This document shows positions 1 through 11,515 of a stretch of 64,000 nt of DNA, one piece after another. Below the pieces are notes generated by a model that did no database searches, was not told where the DNA came from, and saw only the letters and a list, made by a program, of their open reading frames with translations. The DNA is from Mansonella perstans (lineage: Eukaryota > Nematoda > Chromadorea > Rhabditida > Onchocercidae), in the NCBI GenBank assembly GCA_037074765.1, contig JBAMDO010000145.1:82774-146773 (forward strand), in the 5' to 3' direction. The position numbers and the translations under genes were made by a program. Each line of letters begins with the position of its first letter. The stretch's first letter is position 1.

Positions 1-731
1 ACAAATGAAGTCTCTTAATGGAACAAACAATTCGAAAATAGAACTTCTTGTAGATTTTTTTTTTCTTTTTTAAAGCTCATACTATTTTTCGATATCGTCT
101 ACTACCTAAATACGTTGACAAAAAGTGTAATGAAAAATTTGTTCGTGAAAAATTTTTTACTTAGTGCTAACTGTGCAGTATTTAATATTTTAATATTGAA
201 ATCAAGAACTTGCCATTACTATCCGTTGATGCAACCCAAATTTTCTTGCCCTGATTTTAGTTTGTGGTGAAAATTACAAAGTACTGCAGTATTGGTTCTA
301 CTCCACCAATCTGATGCAGTCTTTAAACATTATTCCAGGCTATTGGCTTTCTTACCAGTTATAACAAATTGTCAAAAACATCTTAGTAACATTTGTGCTG
401 GAACAATTTGACTTCATCCATTGAAATATTGCGGATAAATAAGCTTATCAGAAGGGTTGCAATTTCCATTTTGCTAGGCATACTTCACATTTAAGTCTCA
501 TATGCAAATATAAGCCTACATACAGATGTGCCAAATTATTCTTTTACTGAAACTAGCAATTGATTTTAATCATCTAATTTTAAAATAGTTGGCTACAAAT
601 GAAAACATAATCTAATCACACATTTATCAAGTTATACAAATTTTTTTCTTTTACTTATAAATTTCAACTTAAGATGGTTGTCTTTGGTGGTTAGACTAAA
701 TCATTAATAATCTATATTTCTTCCATTCTAG
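1..731. other. Intergenic or intronic, nothing recognised
   Basis: AT-rich sequence with no reading frame of note, no repeat longer than short T runs, and no RNA gene I can see. It ends in a TTCTAG that could serve as a splice acceptor for the island beginning at 732. Confidence 0.6.
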
Positions 732-895
732 AATTCGCAACATATGTTATCCGGTCTATTTTCAACATATGTTTTCTTACTCAGGCAAGCTACAGACGGT
801 CGTGTGGACAGTCTTCAGGAATGCAATCTTCTATTACTGCTGTTGCGTTCCAGAAAATTAATGATGAAACATTTATGTTTCATTTTTTTTCTTAG
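732..895 (+). CDS. Possible terminal exon, frame undecided
   Basis: A GC-raised island in very AT-rich surroundings, with plausible acceptors TTCTAG (ending 731) and TTACTCAG (ending 784). From the first acceptor, a frame starting with two leftover bases codes about 53 residues (FATYVIRSIF... to ...DETFMFHFFS) and stops at TAG 893-895. From the second, a different frame codes 24 residues (KLQTVVWTVFR...CCCVPEN) and stops at TAA 859-861. A third frame (744-968) is also open, and the minus strand carries a short open frame with a GTAAG donor. Several open frames over the same 120 bases suggest relaxed stop density or a real exon. No domain is recognised and no upstream exon lies in the window to fix the phase. 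Coding here is an inference and could be wrong. Confidence 0.25.
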
Positions 896-2596
896 AAATA
901 TTTATGTATCATTTTTTTTCTTTTTTTTTGGAAAAATTTTCACTTATAAGTCAAAATTTTTAAAATAACATTTTGAAAACATTTAAATTGCTATCATCTA
1001 AAATCCGAAAACTAGCAAGCAATTTGAAAATGAACTCATCGGTGAAATGAAGCAATTTAACGGTTTTTATTTTTGGTTTATCCGTTTTGTCCGAATTCTG
1101 TTGAAAAATGCATTTTTAAACAAAAGCAGAATTGATAATTGATCCGACCAATATATGATTTAAAAGTTTTTTTTAATTTTTTTTCAACTTTCAATTTTTA
1201 AAAATTTTTTTCACTGCGTAAAATTTATTTTACCCACCCATCAGTTCATTTTATTTCTGTTTTAGTAAAAGTAAAATTAAATATGACTAACTGTTTTCAA
1301 TTTCTTAACTTTCTGTTTAATTCGTTGTAATTTCATCTACTTGTATCTGTTTCCTTTTCCGTCTTTAAGCAAAGCAGAATTTTCAGTTAATTATTACTGT
1401 GAAATTTTTCAAAAATCTTGAAAGGATCGTGTAAGAAGTTAGAGTAGTGACAGTTGAAATAGAATAATAGATATGCTTGATAATAAAGATTTGATAATAT
1501 CAATGATAACCTGTGCTGCTTACATTGGGCTTATTATTTAAGCTTATTTGCAGGTTTCTTTTCCAATTGTTGCTAAATAATTATCCATTTGATAGAAGTG
1601 AACGTTGACAGAAAAAAAATTAGTCACAAATTGTAATTTTTCACAATATCACTTTATCATTTGTCATATTATAATTATTAAAGTATTATATAAAGTATAA
1701 TTAATATAATTATTTATTAAAGTATTCAAGAAACATTTTAAATAATCGCTGGCTTTTTTGTAGATTTTTTAAATTATTCAAATTCTATGGATTACTTAAA
1801 TTTTCGAAATTAAAAAATTTCACATTATTTTGATATTGAAAAAAACAAATTTCATTTCATATTTAAAATCCATTTCATATTTACACTTTATATTTTTGAA
1901 GTTCCAGTTCATATTTAAATCAAAATGAATGATAGGACGATATATTTGATATTACGATTTTGATTTTTCATTGTTTTTCACATTTGATATTTATTATTTT
2001 ATTGTTTGTACAATAATTTTTAATATCTTCGCCATCGTTTCAAATGCATTTCAATTTTTATTAAAATTTGCTTTGATTCGAATTGAGTTTTAATTTGAAT
2101 TAATAGCTAATTTCGAGCCATTAAATTGTTTATTTTAAGATTGCAATTTATTGGATACCTGAAACAAATTCGTCTGCTATTAATAATTTGGAAATAATAG
2201 TGATATTATCATTATTACTATTATTGTTACCAAGTATCATCGTTAATCAATGCGAAGTGCAAAAGCAACAAGTAAGATTTCAATTTATAGCACTTTCTTA
2301 TTCAGCAGTTAGTTGTGTGTCATCAGCTTGCAGTAAAAGTTAAAAATTCAATTTTGATTCTCATTTCATTTTGCTTTTTTTCTTCATCATTTCCCATTTT
2401 CCTTTCCTCTTTAGTTTTATTCTTTCTCTCCTTTTTTTCTGTTTTTTAATTTTAATCCGCAAACTAACAAGAATTTTCATTTATCTTTTATCTATCGCAT
2501 TTAATTCAGTCATTCTAAATATTAGCAGAAAGTTTTTATGTTATGTTATATAAATCAACACATAAGTTACTTATAACTTAATTTTTCAAACAAACG

Positions 2597-2653
2597 CACA
2601 CTCGACCACACACACACACAAACACATACACATACACATACATACACACACAT
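2597..2653. repeat. Imperfect CA microsatellite
   Basis: Alternating CA with interspersed CATA and CAAA variants (ACACACACAAACACATACAC...). Confidence 0.85.
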
Positions 2654-2918
2654 CGATAATTATCACCAGGGTAATCATATTTATCGGGTTACGGTACCAC
2701 ATCATTCTTATTCCTTTCATCTTTAATCATCAGTTAACATAATGAAAACAACAAATGAAATGTAATTAGCAAATTCACATTAAAGTAAATGGCAGGTTAT
2801 CGATTACATCATTAATTCTTTCTTTTTTTTTTCTTTCCTTTACAGTTTCCCATTTTATTTCTAATATATTTTTCATTACTTAGCGATGATACGAAGAATT
2901 GCTTGATGAATTGTTTAA

Positions 2919-2941
2919 TTTTTTTTTTTTTTTTTTTTTTT
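2919..2941. repeat. Poly-T run, 23 bases
   Basis: Uninterrupted T homopolymer, one of about nine T runs of 20 or more bases on the + strand of this window. Confidence 0.9.
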
Positions 2942-5900
2942 GATTACTAGTCATTAATTTTTTTTTCCCCAAATTTTAAACGAGTTCTTTTTGGACTTTC
3001 GGCATATTTTAAAGAATTACTGATGAAAGAGAAGATTTGTTGAATTCAAAAATTATCAAAAGTTTTCGAAAATTTTTTTCTTCTAGAGAAAATATTAGTC
3101 TTTTTTTGCTTTTCTTACAAATTGCTGGAAAATTGCTAGCAATAACTAAGAATATATCGATCAATGAAAATGTACTGTATGATAAGCAATGAAAATTTAA
3201 TTTAAAAAAATAGCCTAAAATGATAAAAGGCCTAATACAATCAAGCGCACTAACATGTATTGTATTAGTAATATTATTTTGAGAATTTTAAAAAAAAAAA
3301 TGGAAGAAAGAAAGATAGAAATTTAATAAACCTAAAATAGCTATTACTAGCAATTTTTTTTTTAAATTCCCAAAATGATATTACTATTATTAAAATGCAT
3401 AATATGCTTTGTTTCTAATTTAGCATTTTTATTCTAATACTAATTAAAAATTTTTTGAAGGAAATTTGTAATTTATAACTAACATTGGTAAGGAGTAGTA
3501 GAGAGTAACTTATTATAGTTATTGTTTAAATTGATGATTATTAAATTAAAATTGAATTGAAAAACTTTTGAATAATTTTAAAGCAAAGGACCAATCACTT
3601 ACGAAAAATGCACTTTGACAAAAAATACTTTGATAATGCATTTTTTTTAATTATTGATATTTTTAAAAGTATTTAAAAAAAGATGAAAAATGAGCTTCAG
3701 ACTGGCAGCAAATAATTCTTTTATTAGCGCTGATGTAATTTCTTGAAATTTTAAATAAATCTTTTTGAAATCTAAGCATTCAGAAGGTTAGTAAAATAAA
3801 ATTTTAAATTGAAAATTTTCAAACGAATGATTTTTCACGGAATTTCATTTATACCAATTACTTACCTCAATATGCAAAAGTAATAAAAATTGAATTTTGA
3901 ACAGAATCAATATTAAAATGCGAAGTTTTCAAAAATTCTATGATTAAATGCTTTTTTTTTTCTGAGGAAATTTCTTCAATTAATCTTTTCTTTTTCCTTT
4001 CATTAAAAAATTCTAAAATACAATTTTATGGAAGAATCAAGAAAACAAAAACAACTTTTAAGGATGGAAATAAGTCTTCAAGTAAGGATCATTGTTGTTG
4101 CTAGTGATTTATACAACCATTCATTGATAATTTTTCAGGAAATTCTGAAAAATTGCTGCTATTCATTTGCCATTGCTAAGATATTTGTCTCTTTACTGTC
4201 GTCATAAAAAGCTCATTCATTCCCATTAATTAATTTTGCTTATAATTATCCTTTTCCGATAAGCAATTTATATTTTTATCATAACTTATTGAACTTATCA
4301 CTTTCTCAATTTCGTTAAGGATATTTAGCAAAATATTTAATCATTAGTTTTTCAACTAATGATAAAATTAGTATCGTTGATTGCAATCATTCAATGCTAA
4401 TATTTAAAAGTCAAAAGGTGAAAAAAAAAAAACACTGAAGTAAAAAATATGTCAAATATGTTATACATATTAGATATACATTTCGTTCAGAGTTTGAATT
4501 AAGTAATGAATATAGCAAGACGTTTAAGTTGCTTTTCAAAATGTTTATAGGCTAACTTCCAGTAAAAAAAAAATTAAAAGAAAAGGATTAGTAAAATAAA
4601 AATATTTTACAGTAATTTATTGTACAGGAATATTACATGCGTTAATATGAATCAAAAAGTAATATTTAATGCTTGATTTGTGGTCAGTGTTAAATTTTGA
4701 AGAATTTAATATCAACATTCTTATCAGTACTATCAATACCAATGTCATTGCTCCTCTTACATTATCATCTCTTATCAATCAAGCATTTCATTTAGAGTTA
4801 GACATTGTTTTTTTATCACTTCATTTTTATCGAATTCAATCACTTATCAATACGCTATGTTATTAAATTATTTATTTAGATCAGCAGTTTGTAAATTTAA
4901 CGCTTGTGTTACACATAGCGAAAATAGCGAAAGAAGAAAATAGTAATATGATAAGGATTAATTCATAAGAGTATGATAAAATAAATGTAATAGAATGACA
5001 AAAAAAAATCAACTTTTAAAGTTAATTAAAATCTTTTCATTTTGTCATCATTTACAATTACAGATAAATCCATATCTAGCAATTTTCATCAATGTTTTTT
5101 TATAATGGAAATATAAATTTTGAAATATACTTTGCAGTATTTAAAGAAAAATTTGAAAAATTTCCCGATACAAAAAAAAAGTAATGAATTAATCCTTCAT
5201 TTGTTACATTGAGGCGTGTAACGAGTATCGTGAACCTATCAAATATTGCTAACCAACTGTTTCATTCAACAAAATTTTCCCTTTTTTTTGTTCAAATTTC
5301 GAATCATTGAAAAGTTTTCGTTTTTCGTAATTTCCGAAAAGAAAAATTAAACAAATTACTAAAAGAAATTGCTTACCTTTTTTTTTCCCGTGCCATAATT
5401 TTAAAGGGTTATTTTGGTTTCATATTTCTGTGTGTTGCCCTTAACCTTCAGAAGAAAAACTCTGATAATTTGATTTTAAAAATGCTCAAAAGGGCTTCAG
5501 TATCAGGAAGTGAAAAATGACACATTATCGAGATGGCAATTTACGGTTTCCATTTCCTATGGGCAAAAAAAAAAAAAGAAAAATTATTAAAGTGTTATCA
5601 AATCGCACTGAATAAAAAGTTTTCCTTTACGATAAATTTTTGATCAATGTAAGTTCAGTTCTGTATCCTGTATTTTTACTGGAAAGTATCTGAATTAAGA
5701 ATCTTTTATACAATGCAAAAAAGTTATTACAGTTGAGAAAATGATTGAACGAATTCATCTTTTCTATCATTCATTCATTTTTTTTTTAATTGAATTAATT
5801 AAAATTCTTCAAATTTTAATTTCAATTTAAAATTTAATTCACTCCCATCGAGTGGATATAATAAATGAATGTATTTGAAAGCATAGCTTCATCAAATGGT

Positions 5901-6453
5901 TTTTTTTCGCAAAATATTCCAAAAATATTCATTGGTTGCAATATTCTCATTCTTAAGCGATTTTTTTTTTTGCTTTTTGCCATACATTCCTTTTTCTGAT
6001 TACATGCCAGAAATGATCGGCGTAAAATACCTTAAGCCATGTGAAGTTAATTATCAAATTATTATAATCATGAAACTTTACGACAGTTTAGATTATCAAT
6101 GATTCAGATTCTCTTTTTCTTTTTGTTGTCGCATTTTTACCAATGTCCCAACATGCTTTGACAATTTTTAGTCATAATAAAACTACGTATGTAAATTCAA
6201 GTTGAAGCCATAGGCTTTTAAAATATTTCGAAAAGTTCGTTCATTGTACTCAGGAAGATAAGCAAATTCAAAATTCAAAGTTTTAAATTGCTTCTCTTGT
6301 GGCATATATATTTTTATATGGTTAACACAAATGCAATTATTCAAATACAGAATTGAACTGAAGACGAAATATCATTCATTTTCTTTTTATTTACCCTGTA
6401 AGAAAATGCTTATCCTTTCCATCCTATCAAATTTCCTTATTTTCTCGTCCTTT

Positions 6454-6540
6454 GATTATCATAACCATAATCATTATCAATATCATCACCATTAACATCA
6501 TTATCACCATCATCAGTATCATTATCACTACTGCTATTTC
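6454..6540. repeat. Degenerate ATC/ATT trinucleotide tract
   Basis: Imperfect CATTATCA/CATCA repeats. They give an Ile-rich reading frame on the + strand that is best explained by the repeat rather than by coding. Confidence 0.7.
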
Positions 6541-7970
6541 CGGTAATTTTATTCCAATCGAAAAATTATCATCAGTTCCGTTTTCAATTTTCATCACTGC
6601 ATTATTTAGTTCATTTGCAGTTTTATCAGCTTAGCAGTAGCCTAGCAAAAAGACAATTTCGTTTTAATTCTTATAAAAAAACAAAAAATACTGGAACAAA
6701 GAAAAACCTTTAAAATGAAGTTAAAAAAAAGGTCATTGTCATTCAATGTGGGTAATATTTTCCGTTACACTTACAATGATGATTACATTTTACTTCATTT
6801 TACTGTAAAAAAATTTTTAAATCCATAAAACATTTATGATAACCATAAATCTCTGGATAATAATCATAAACTATCTTTTTTTGAGCTACGAGATTCCGGA
6901 CTTTATCGATTATTTAATTCATTCTGTAACCGATAATGGATTATATATTATTTGATATTGGAAATATTTTAATGCATCAATAAACTTGAAAAAACATTTC
7001 AGAACACTCTTTGCTATTTTTGACATTTTTCCTTTTGCTGTTCAAATTTTTCCAAATGGAATTGCAAAAGGATTTTAAAACTTACAAATGCACCAATGTT
7101 TTTATGCAAAACTTTCAATTTAAGCTTTTTTTTTTGCATGACAAGATTTACGACATATAAGCTGCATGAAATGTTAAAATGATAGAATGATTTGCTGAAT
7201 GAATATATTTCATTGAAAGTTTACCTAAGTAATTTGGTAGGTAAAACTTAATTTCATTATCTGACCAATGCAAAATATTATTTATTTTGCAAATTCACCT
7301 GTAACACTGTCTTTTTTTGTCCTTCTATATTAATATAAATGCAAATAATAAAAAAGACATTCTCTTAGCTACATCACCACAATGTCTTAGTGTTTCAAAT
7401 AGATAATTTTATAAATGGTAATTAAAAATTTTTGCATTTTTCTAATTTTGTATTTTTCTACGTTTTCTATTGTAAAAGAAACAAACGAAAAAAATAGTAG
7501 CAGCAAAATGTAGAAAACAAAAAAATAAAAGAAATTTAATAATTCAAGTGTTTGCAATTTCAAACAATTTGCTAAATTTTTTTTTCACTTTTTAAAGTCA
7601 CCAAGTAAGAGCGTATCAAAACTGCATGGAAATAAATTGATTAATGAAATGTTTTCATTATCATTCGATGGTACAGGTTTGAATTTGATGAAGAGAAGAT
7701 ATGAGAGAGGAAAAAGATTCGTTTATCAGATATGTTGCAGTGGAAAAAAAAAGAAAAAAAAAAATGGGAAATGAAAATAGCAAATAGACCGATATGGCCC
7801 GATCAATCTTTATACTGCACCACAGAAATTGAAGATAAAAAAAATTCGCAATTTCCTATTGCATTTCCTCTTTTGCCAACATTTCTTAGAGCTTGCAATT
7901 TTTTGGTTTTTTTTATTTTTTATTTTTTTATTTTTTTTTTTTTTGGTTTGACAACTTAAACAGCAACATT

Positions 7971-8458
7971 CATTCGTTGGGACATTATTACACGTTGGCC
8001 GAAACTTAATGGGACAATTATGGACAAAACTGATAAAGACTTCATGGACAAAACTGATAAAGACTTTATAGACAAAACTGATAAAGACTTCATAGACAAA
8101 ACTAGTAAAGACTTCATGGACAAAACTGATAAAGACTTCATAGACAAAACTGATAAAGACTTCATAGACAAAACTAGTAAAGACTTCATGGACAAAACTG
8201 ATAAAGACTTCATGGACAAAACTGATAAAGACTTCATGGACAAAATTAACAAAGACTTCACGGACAAAATTAACAAAGATTTCACGGACAAAACTGACAA
8301 AGACTTCACGGACAAAACTGACAAAGACTTCACGGACAAAACTGACAAAGACTTCACGGACAAAACTAACAAAGACTTCACCAGACAAAATTGACAAAGA
8401 CTTCATCAGACAAAAATTGTTTTGGCATTGGAATAATTTAATCATTCGATAATTGGAG
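7971..8458. repeat. Long copy of a diverged local duplication
   Basis: The flanks of the 24-bp minisatellite match a second, short copy at 8485-8576. The left flank (CATTCGTTGGGACATTA..., GAAACTTAATGGGAC) and right flank (TTTTGGCATTGGAATAATTT..., then TCGATAATTGG) each align with it at roughly three quarters or more of positions by eye. The long copy is the one in which the internal GACAAAGA-like segment has expanded into the array at 8020-8408. Confidence 0.7.
8020..8408 (+). repeat. 24-bp minisatellite, 16 tandem copies
   Basis: Sixteen units of GACAAAACTGATAAAGACTT plus TCAT-A/G begin at 8023 with an exact 24-base period up to 8382; a single inserted base then shifts the last copy. Variants are ordered: ATG/ATA-ending units come first, ACG-ending units later, and units 2-4 (8047-8118) and 5-7 (8119-8190) form a 72-bp higher-order repeat differing by one base. 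Because 24 is a multiple of three, the array stays open in one + frame (repeating DKTDKDFM/I/T) and in minus frames. Variation changes amino acids freely (M/I/T; D/S/N) and there is no flanking coding sequence or clear splice signal. I read it as a non-coding satellite; a repetitive-protein exon is the less likely alternative. Confidence 0.9.
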
Positions 8459-8484
8459 AGTAATTAAATAAATTAACAGTGTGC

Positions 8485-8576
8485 ATTCGCTGAGACATTA
8501 AATATGAACGAAACCTAATGGACAAAGATTTCAAGCGTTTTGACATGGAATAATTTGATCATTTGATAATTTGAAA
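8485..8576. repeat. Short copy of the local duplication
   Basis: Starts CATTCGCTGAGACATTAAAT and includes GAAACCTAATGGACAAAG, then TTTTGACATGGAATAATTTG and ATCATTTGATAATTTG. It matches both flanks of the upstream minisatellite but holds only one degenerate GGACAAAGATTTCA segment, so it looks like the unexpanded state. Confidence 0.7.
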
Positions 8577-10745
8577 TATAATGTCAGAATAGAAATATAG
8601 GATAAAGATATTTTCTAAAATAACTAAATTTCCAGCATTTGATCTTTCTTCTTTTTTTTTTTTTCTTTATCTGTGTATATATGTATTTAATAAAAAGTAA
8701 TTTCATTTATCAAATTTGAATTAATGAAATGAGTAATTTTAAGAAAAAAAAAAAAAGAAAGATAAGAAAAATTCCAGTATTTTCTTTTTTTTAAAGAAAT
8801 TCATTCGAAAGTATTGCTTGCAATTGCAAACACTTCTTTCTATCCTATTTAGAAAATTATCAAATGAAAAAAAGCATTAATGTTTGATGTTAACATTTAA
8901 GCCAAGACTTTTATAAAATTTTCTTTTGGCTAAATTAGTAATTGGCCATTTAACACTGCTAAACTAACGATGCACATTGCAATCTTTTCAGTGCATTAAA
9001 CTTTTTATAAAAAATATTGTCGCTAAATGAAGAAAATAACTTTTGCGGAATGCATTCTCAGCTATTTTACAACGATCGGTGTTCCGTGATTAACTGCGGA
9101 TAATCCTAGTCATTAATATTTTTTACTCCCGATAGTTCTCGGAATTATAACAACAATCTTACCTTATGAGCATAATATATACATACATATATGGTATGCA
9201 AACAAAATTGCATATTATTTATAAGGGGGCATCATACCAAAAAGATATATGGTGATTAAGGAGAGTTCAGATAATTGACAAAATTTGGTAATAGCATGGA
9301 ATATGTAGAAAATTGATATTCATAAGAATTGACTTAGAGGCATAATGCATTGAAATAAATTCTGAAAGAAACAAAGAAAAAGTAAATATGTGAGAGAGTG
9401 TGATAGAAGTTTGATTCTAGATGAATTGAGTTTATGACGAGTGGGTAATATGATGTACACTCCATATTTCACATTGTATTTCTGCATTTCCCTCTCACTC
9501 TCATCCCTCTAGCATTGCTTTGTTTTCTCAACTGTCTTAATGTCTAGCCACGATGCTATTTCAATTATTGCATTGTCTAACTAGTACTAAAGAAAGGGTA
9601 AATGAGATGTGTGGCTATTCTGCATATGCCAGTTCTCCTTTTCCTGTTTTGACTGTCATTTTAAACTTTTTTTTTTACAAACTTTACCTTACCTTGTTGT
9701 AATCTTTTCATCTAATCATTACTGTCAACACAGTTTAGCCTATCTAAATAAGCCTAGCAAAAATCCCTTCTCTTATGGCCAAAAAAAATTTGGCCATAAT
9801 TTGAAATGATTATCTCAATAATTTGAAGAGAAAAAGTTGGCCCATATGCTATAATTTAAATTTCGGGAATAAAATATAGCCATGTATCAATCAATATTAT
9901 GCTTGAACTAAACATTACTATTCAGTGCTAGTGTAACTTTTACTTAGTAATTAAGTAATCTTAATTTTTTTTTACTTTTACTTATTAATTAAGTGATCTT
10001 AATTTTTTTTTACTAAATTCATCGAATGCATATTTCATTTTCGATAATTACTTAGTTCATTTTTAATCAATCCTTACATTAATTTTATTTTATTTCACTT
10101 ATTACATACATTATTCACAACTGTAGGATAGTTGTTGCAAATACAAATTTTAGTTATTTTATCAACTAATGCCAGGGAGAATATCCTTTTAGTTATTTTA
10201 TCAATTTTTTTCCATATTTCAAACAAACAAAAAAAAAAAAAAAATCCTTAATTTTATGCTTGCTTAGAATTATTATAACTTCTCACTTAATTACATACTA
10301 GTTTTTTTTTTTGCCTAATTGTTCGGTCATTAACTATCTTAGTTCCTGTTTTGAACTATCATTTAACTTTTTCTAATTTAGAAAAAATTTCTCCTATCGA
10401 TGCTTCTTTCCCTTATTTATTTCATAGTACATTTAAGATTTCTTATTTATTTAAAAATTAAGCAATGTTTCTTATGAAAGTTAACTTTTTGTAGTTTGTA
10501 TTTCTCTTCTTTATTGTATTTCTGTTTTTCTTCTAAGTTTAAAAACTCTGCACATTTGCCTTTTTTTTTTACAAGTAATTTTCATTTTTACTGGCAAAAA
10601 AAAAAAAAAAAGCATTGAAATTTTGCAAAATAAATATTTAAAAAAAAAAAAGAAATTTTTTCATTAAAAATAAAAACGCAAAACTAAACGACGATAATTT
10701 ACCCTACCGAACTTTTGAACATTTATGAGGCCTTTAAAATTAACA
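8577..10745. other. AT-rich, no gene seen
   Basis: No exon-like island was found. The stretch contains several A and T runs and the tandem duplication at 9936-10014. The one 66-codon open frame (9609-9809) has no splice context or recognisable protein. Confidence 0.6.
9936..10014. repeat. About 38-bp tandem duplication
   Basis: Two adjacent copies of ACTTTTACTTA(G/T)TAATTAAG followed by T(A/G)ATCTTAA and a T9 run. Confidence 0.75.
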
Positions 10746-10863
<118 letters not shown>

Positions 10864-11050
10864 TGCATCTTCATTGGTGGTCTTATTTGGATCGTTTTTT
10901 TTTGTATGCTGTACTTTATGCCGAATAGCCCGGTTTTCATCAGTACTTCCATTCCTTTCAATAGAATGGCATTTTTTTCTGTCTTTTCCAGAATATTTTT
11001 CGTTATTTTATCCTAACGGCAGTGTTGAAGTATAATTTTAGATAAAATTT

Positions 11051-11145
11051 GATGATATTGATGATTGATGATGATGATGATAATGATGATGATGATGATA
11101 ATGATGATGATGATAATGATGATGATGATAATGATGATGATGATA

Positions 11146-11177
<32 letters not shown>

Positions 11178-11214
11178 AATGATGATGATGATGATGATGA
11201 TGATAATGATGATA
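11051..11214. repeat. (GAT)n/(GATAAT) trinucleotide array
   Basis: About 54 GAT-type triplets, interrupted at intervals by AAT (GATGATGATAATGATGATG...). It yields poly-Asp, poly-Ile and poly-His/Ser frames on both strands that are not evidence for coding. It lies 193 bases after the end of the long CA array. Confidence 0.97.
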
Positions 11215-11495
11215 TGAAACGAGCATTTCCGCACACAATCAATAAAAATTTCGATGAATTTTCGATGTTTCCGTTGTATAAGATAACAAATAAGCCAATT
11301 ATATATAGGCTTAAGCTAATGGTAGTAGTAGTCCAAAGTTGAACAATATTTTAAGCAGTGAAAGATATGAATGAAAGATATGTAAGTTAATTTATTTCAA
11401 TCATTATTGTTGATTATTTCTATTCTTATCATCATTATATTCTATTCCTATCATCATTTGTATATTTATGAGAGAAATTTTAGAAAAGAATTAGG

Positions 11496-11515
11496 AAAAA
11501 AAAAAAAAAAAAAAA
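11496..11515. repeat. Poly-A run, 20 bases
   Basis: One of only two A runs of 20 or more that I found on the + strand; the other is at 19347-19366. Confidence 0.9.

Larger units (their letters stand above)
896..7970. other. Long AT-rich non-coding stretch
   Basis: About 7 kb without a supportable gene. It contains a CA tract, a 23-base T run, an imperfect ATC-rich stretch and many short A/T homopolymers. Open frames are short and of biased A/T-run composition. It could be intergenic, or part of a very long intron of a + strand transcript. Confidence 0.6.

Noticed and set aside
7810..8445. 211-codon minus-strand frame of FVREVFVS repeats
   Set aside because: An antisense reading of the 24-bp minisatellite. 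It stays open only because the unit is a multiple of three; its ends are low-complexity A/T-run translations.
11003..11342. Poly-Asp, poly-Ser, poly-Ile and poly-His frames
   Set aside because: They are translations of the GAT trinucleotide array, open on both strands for compositional reasons.
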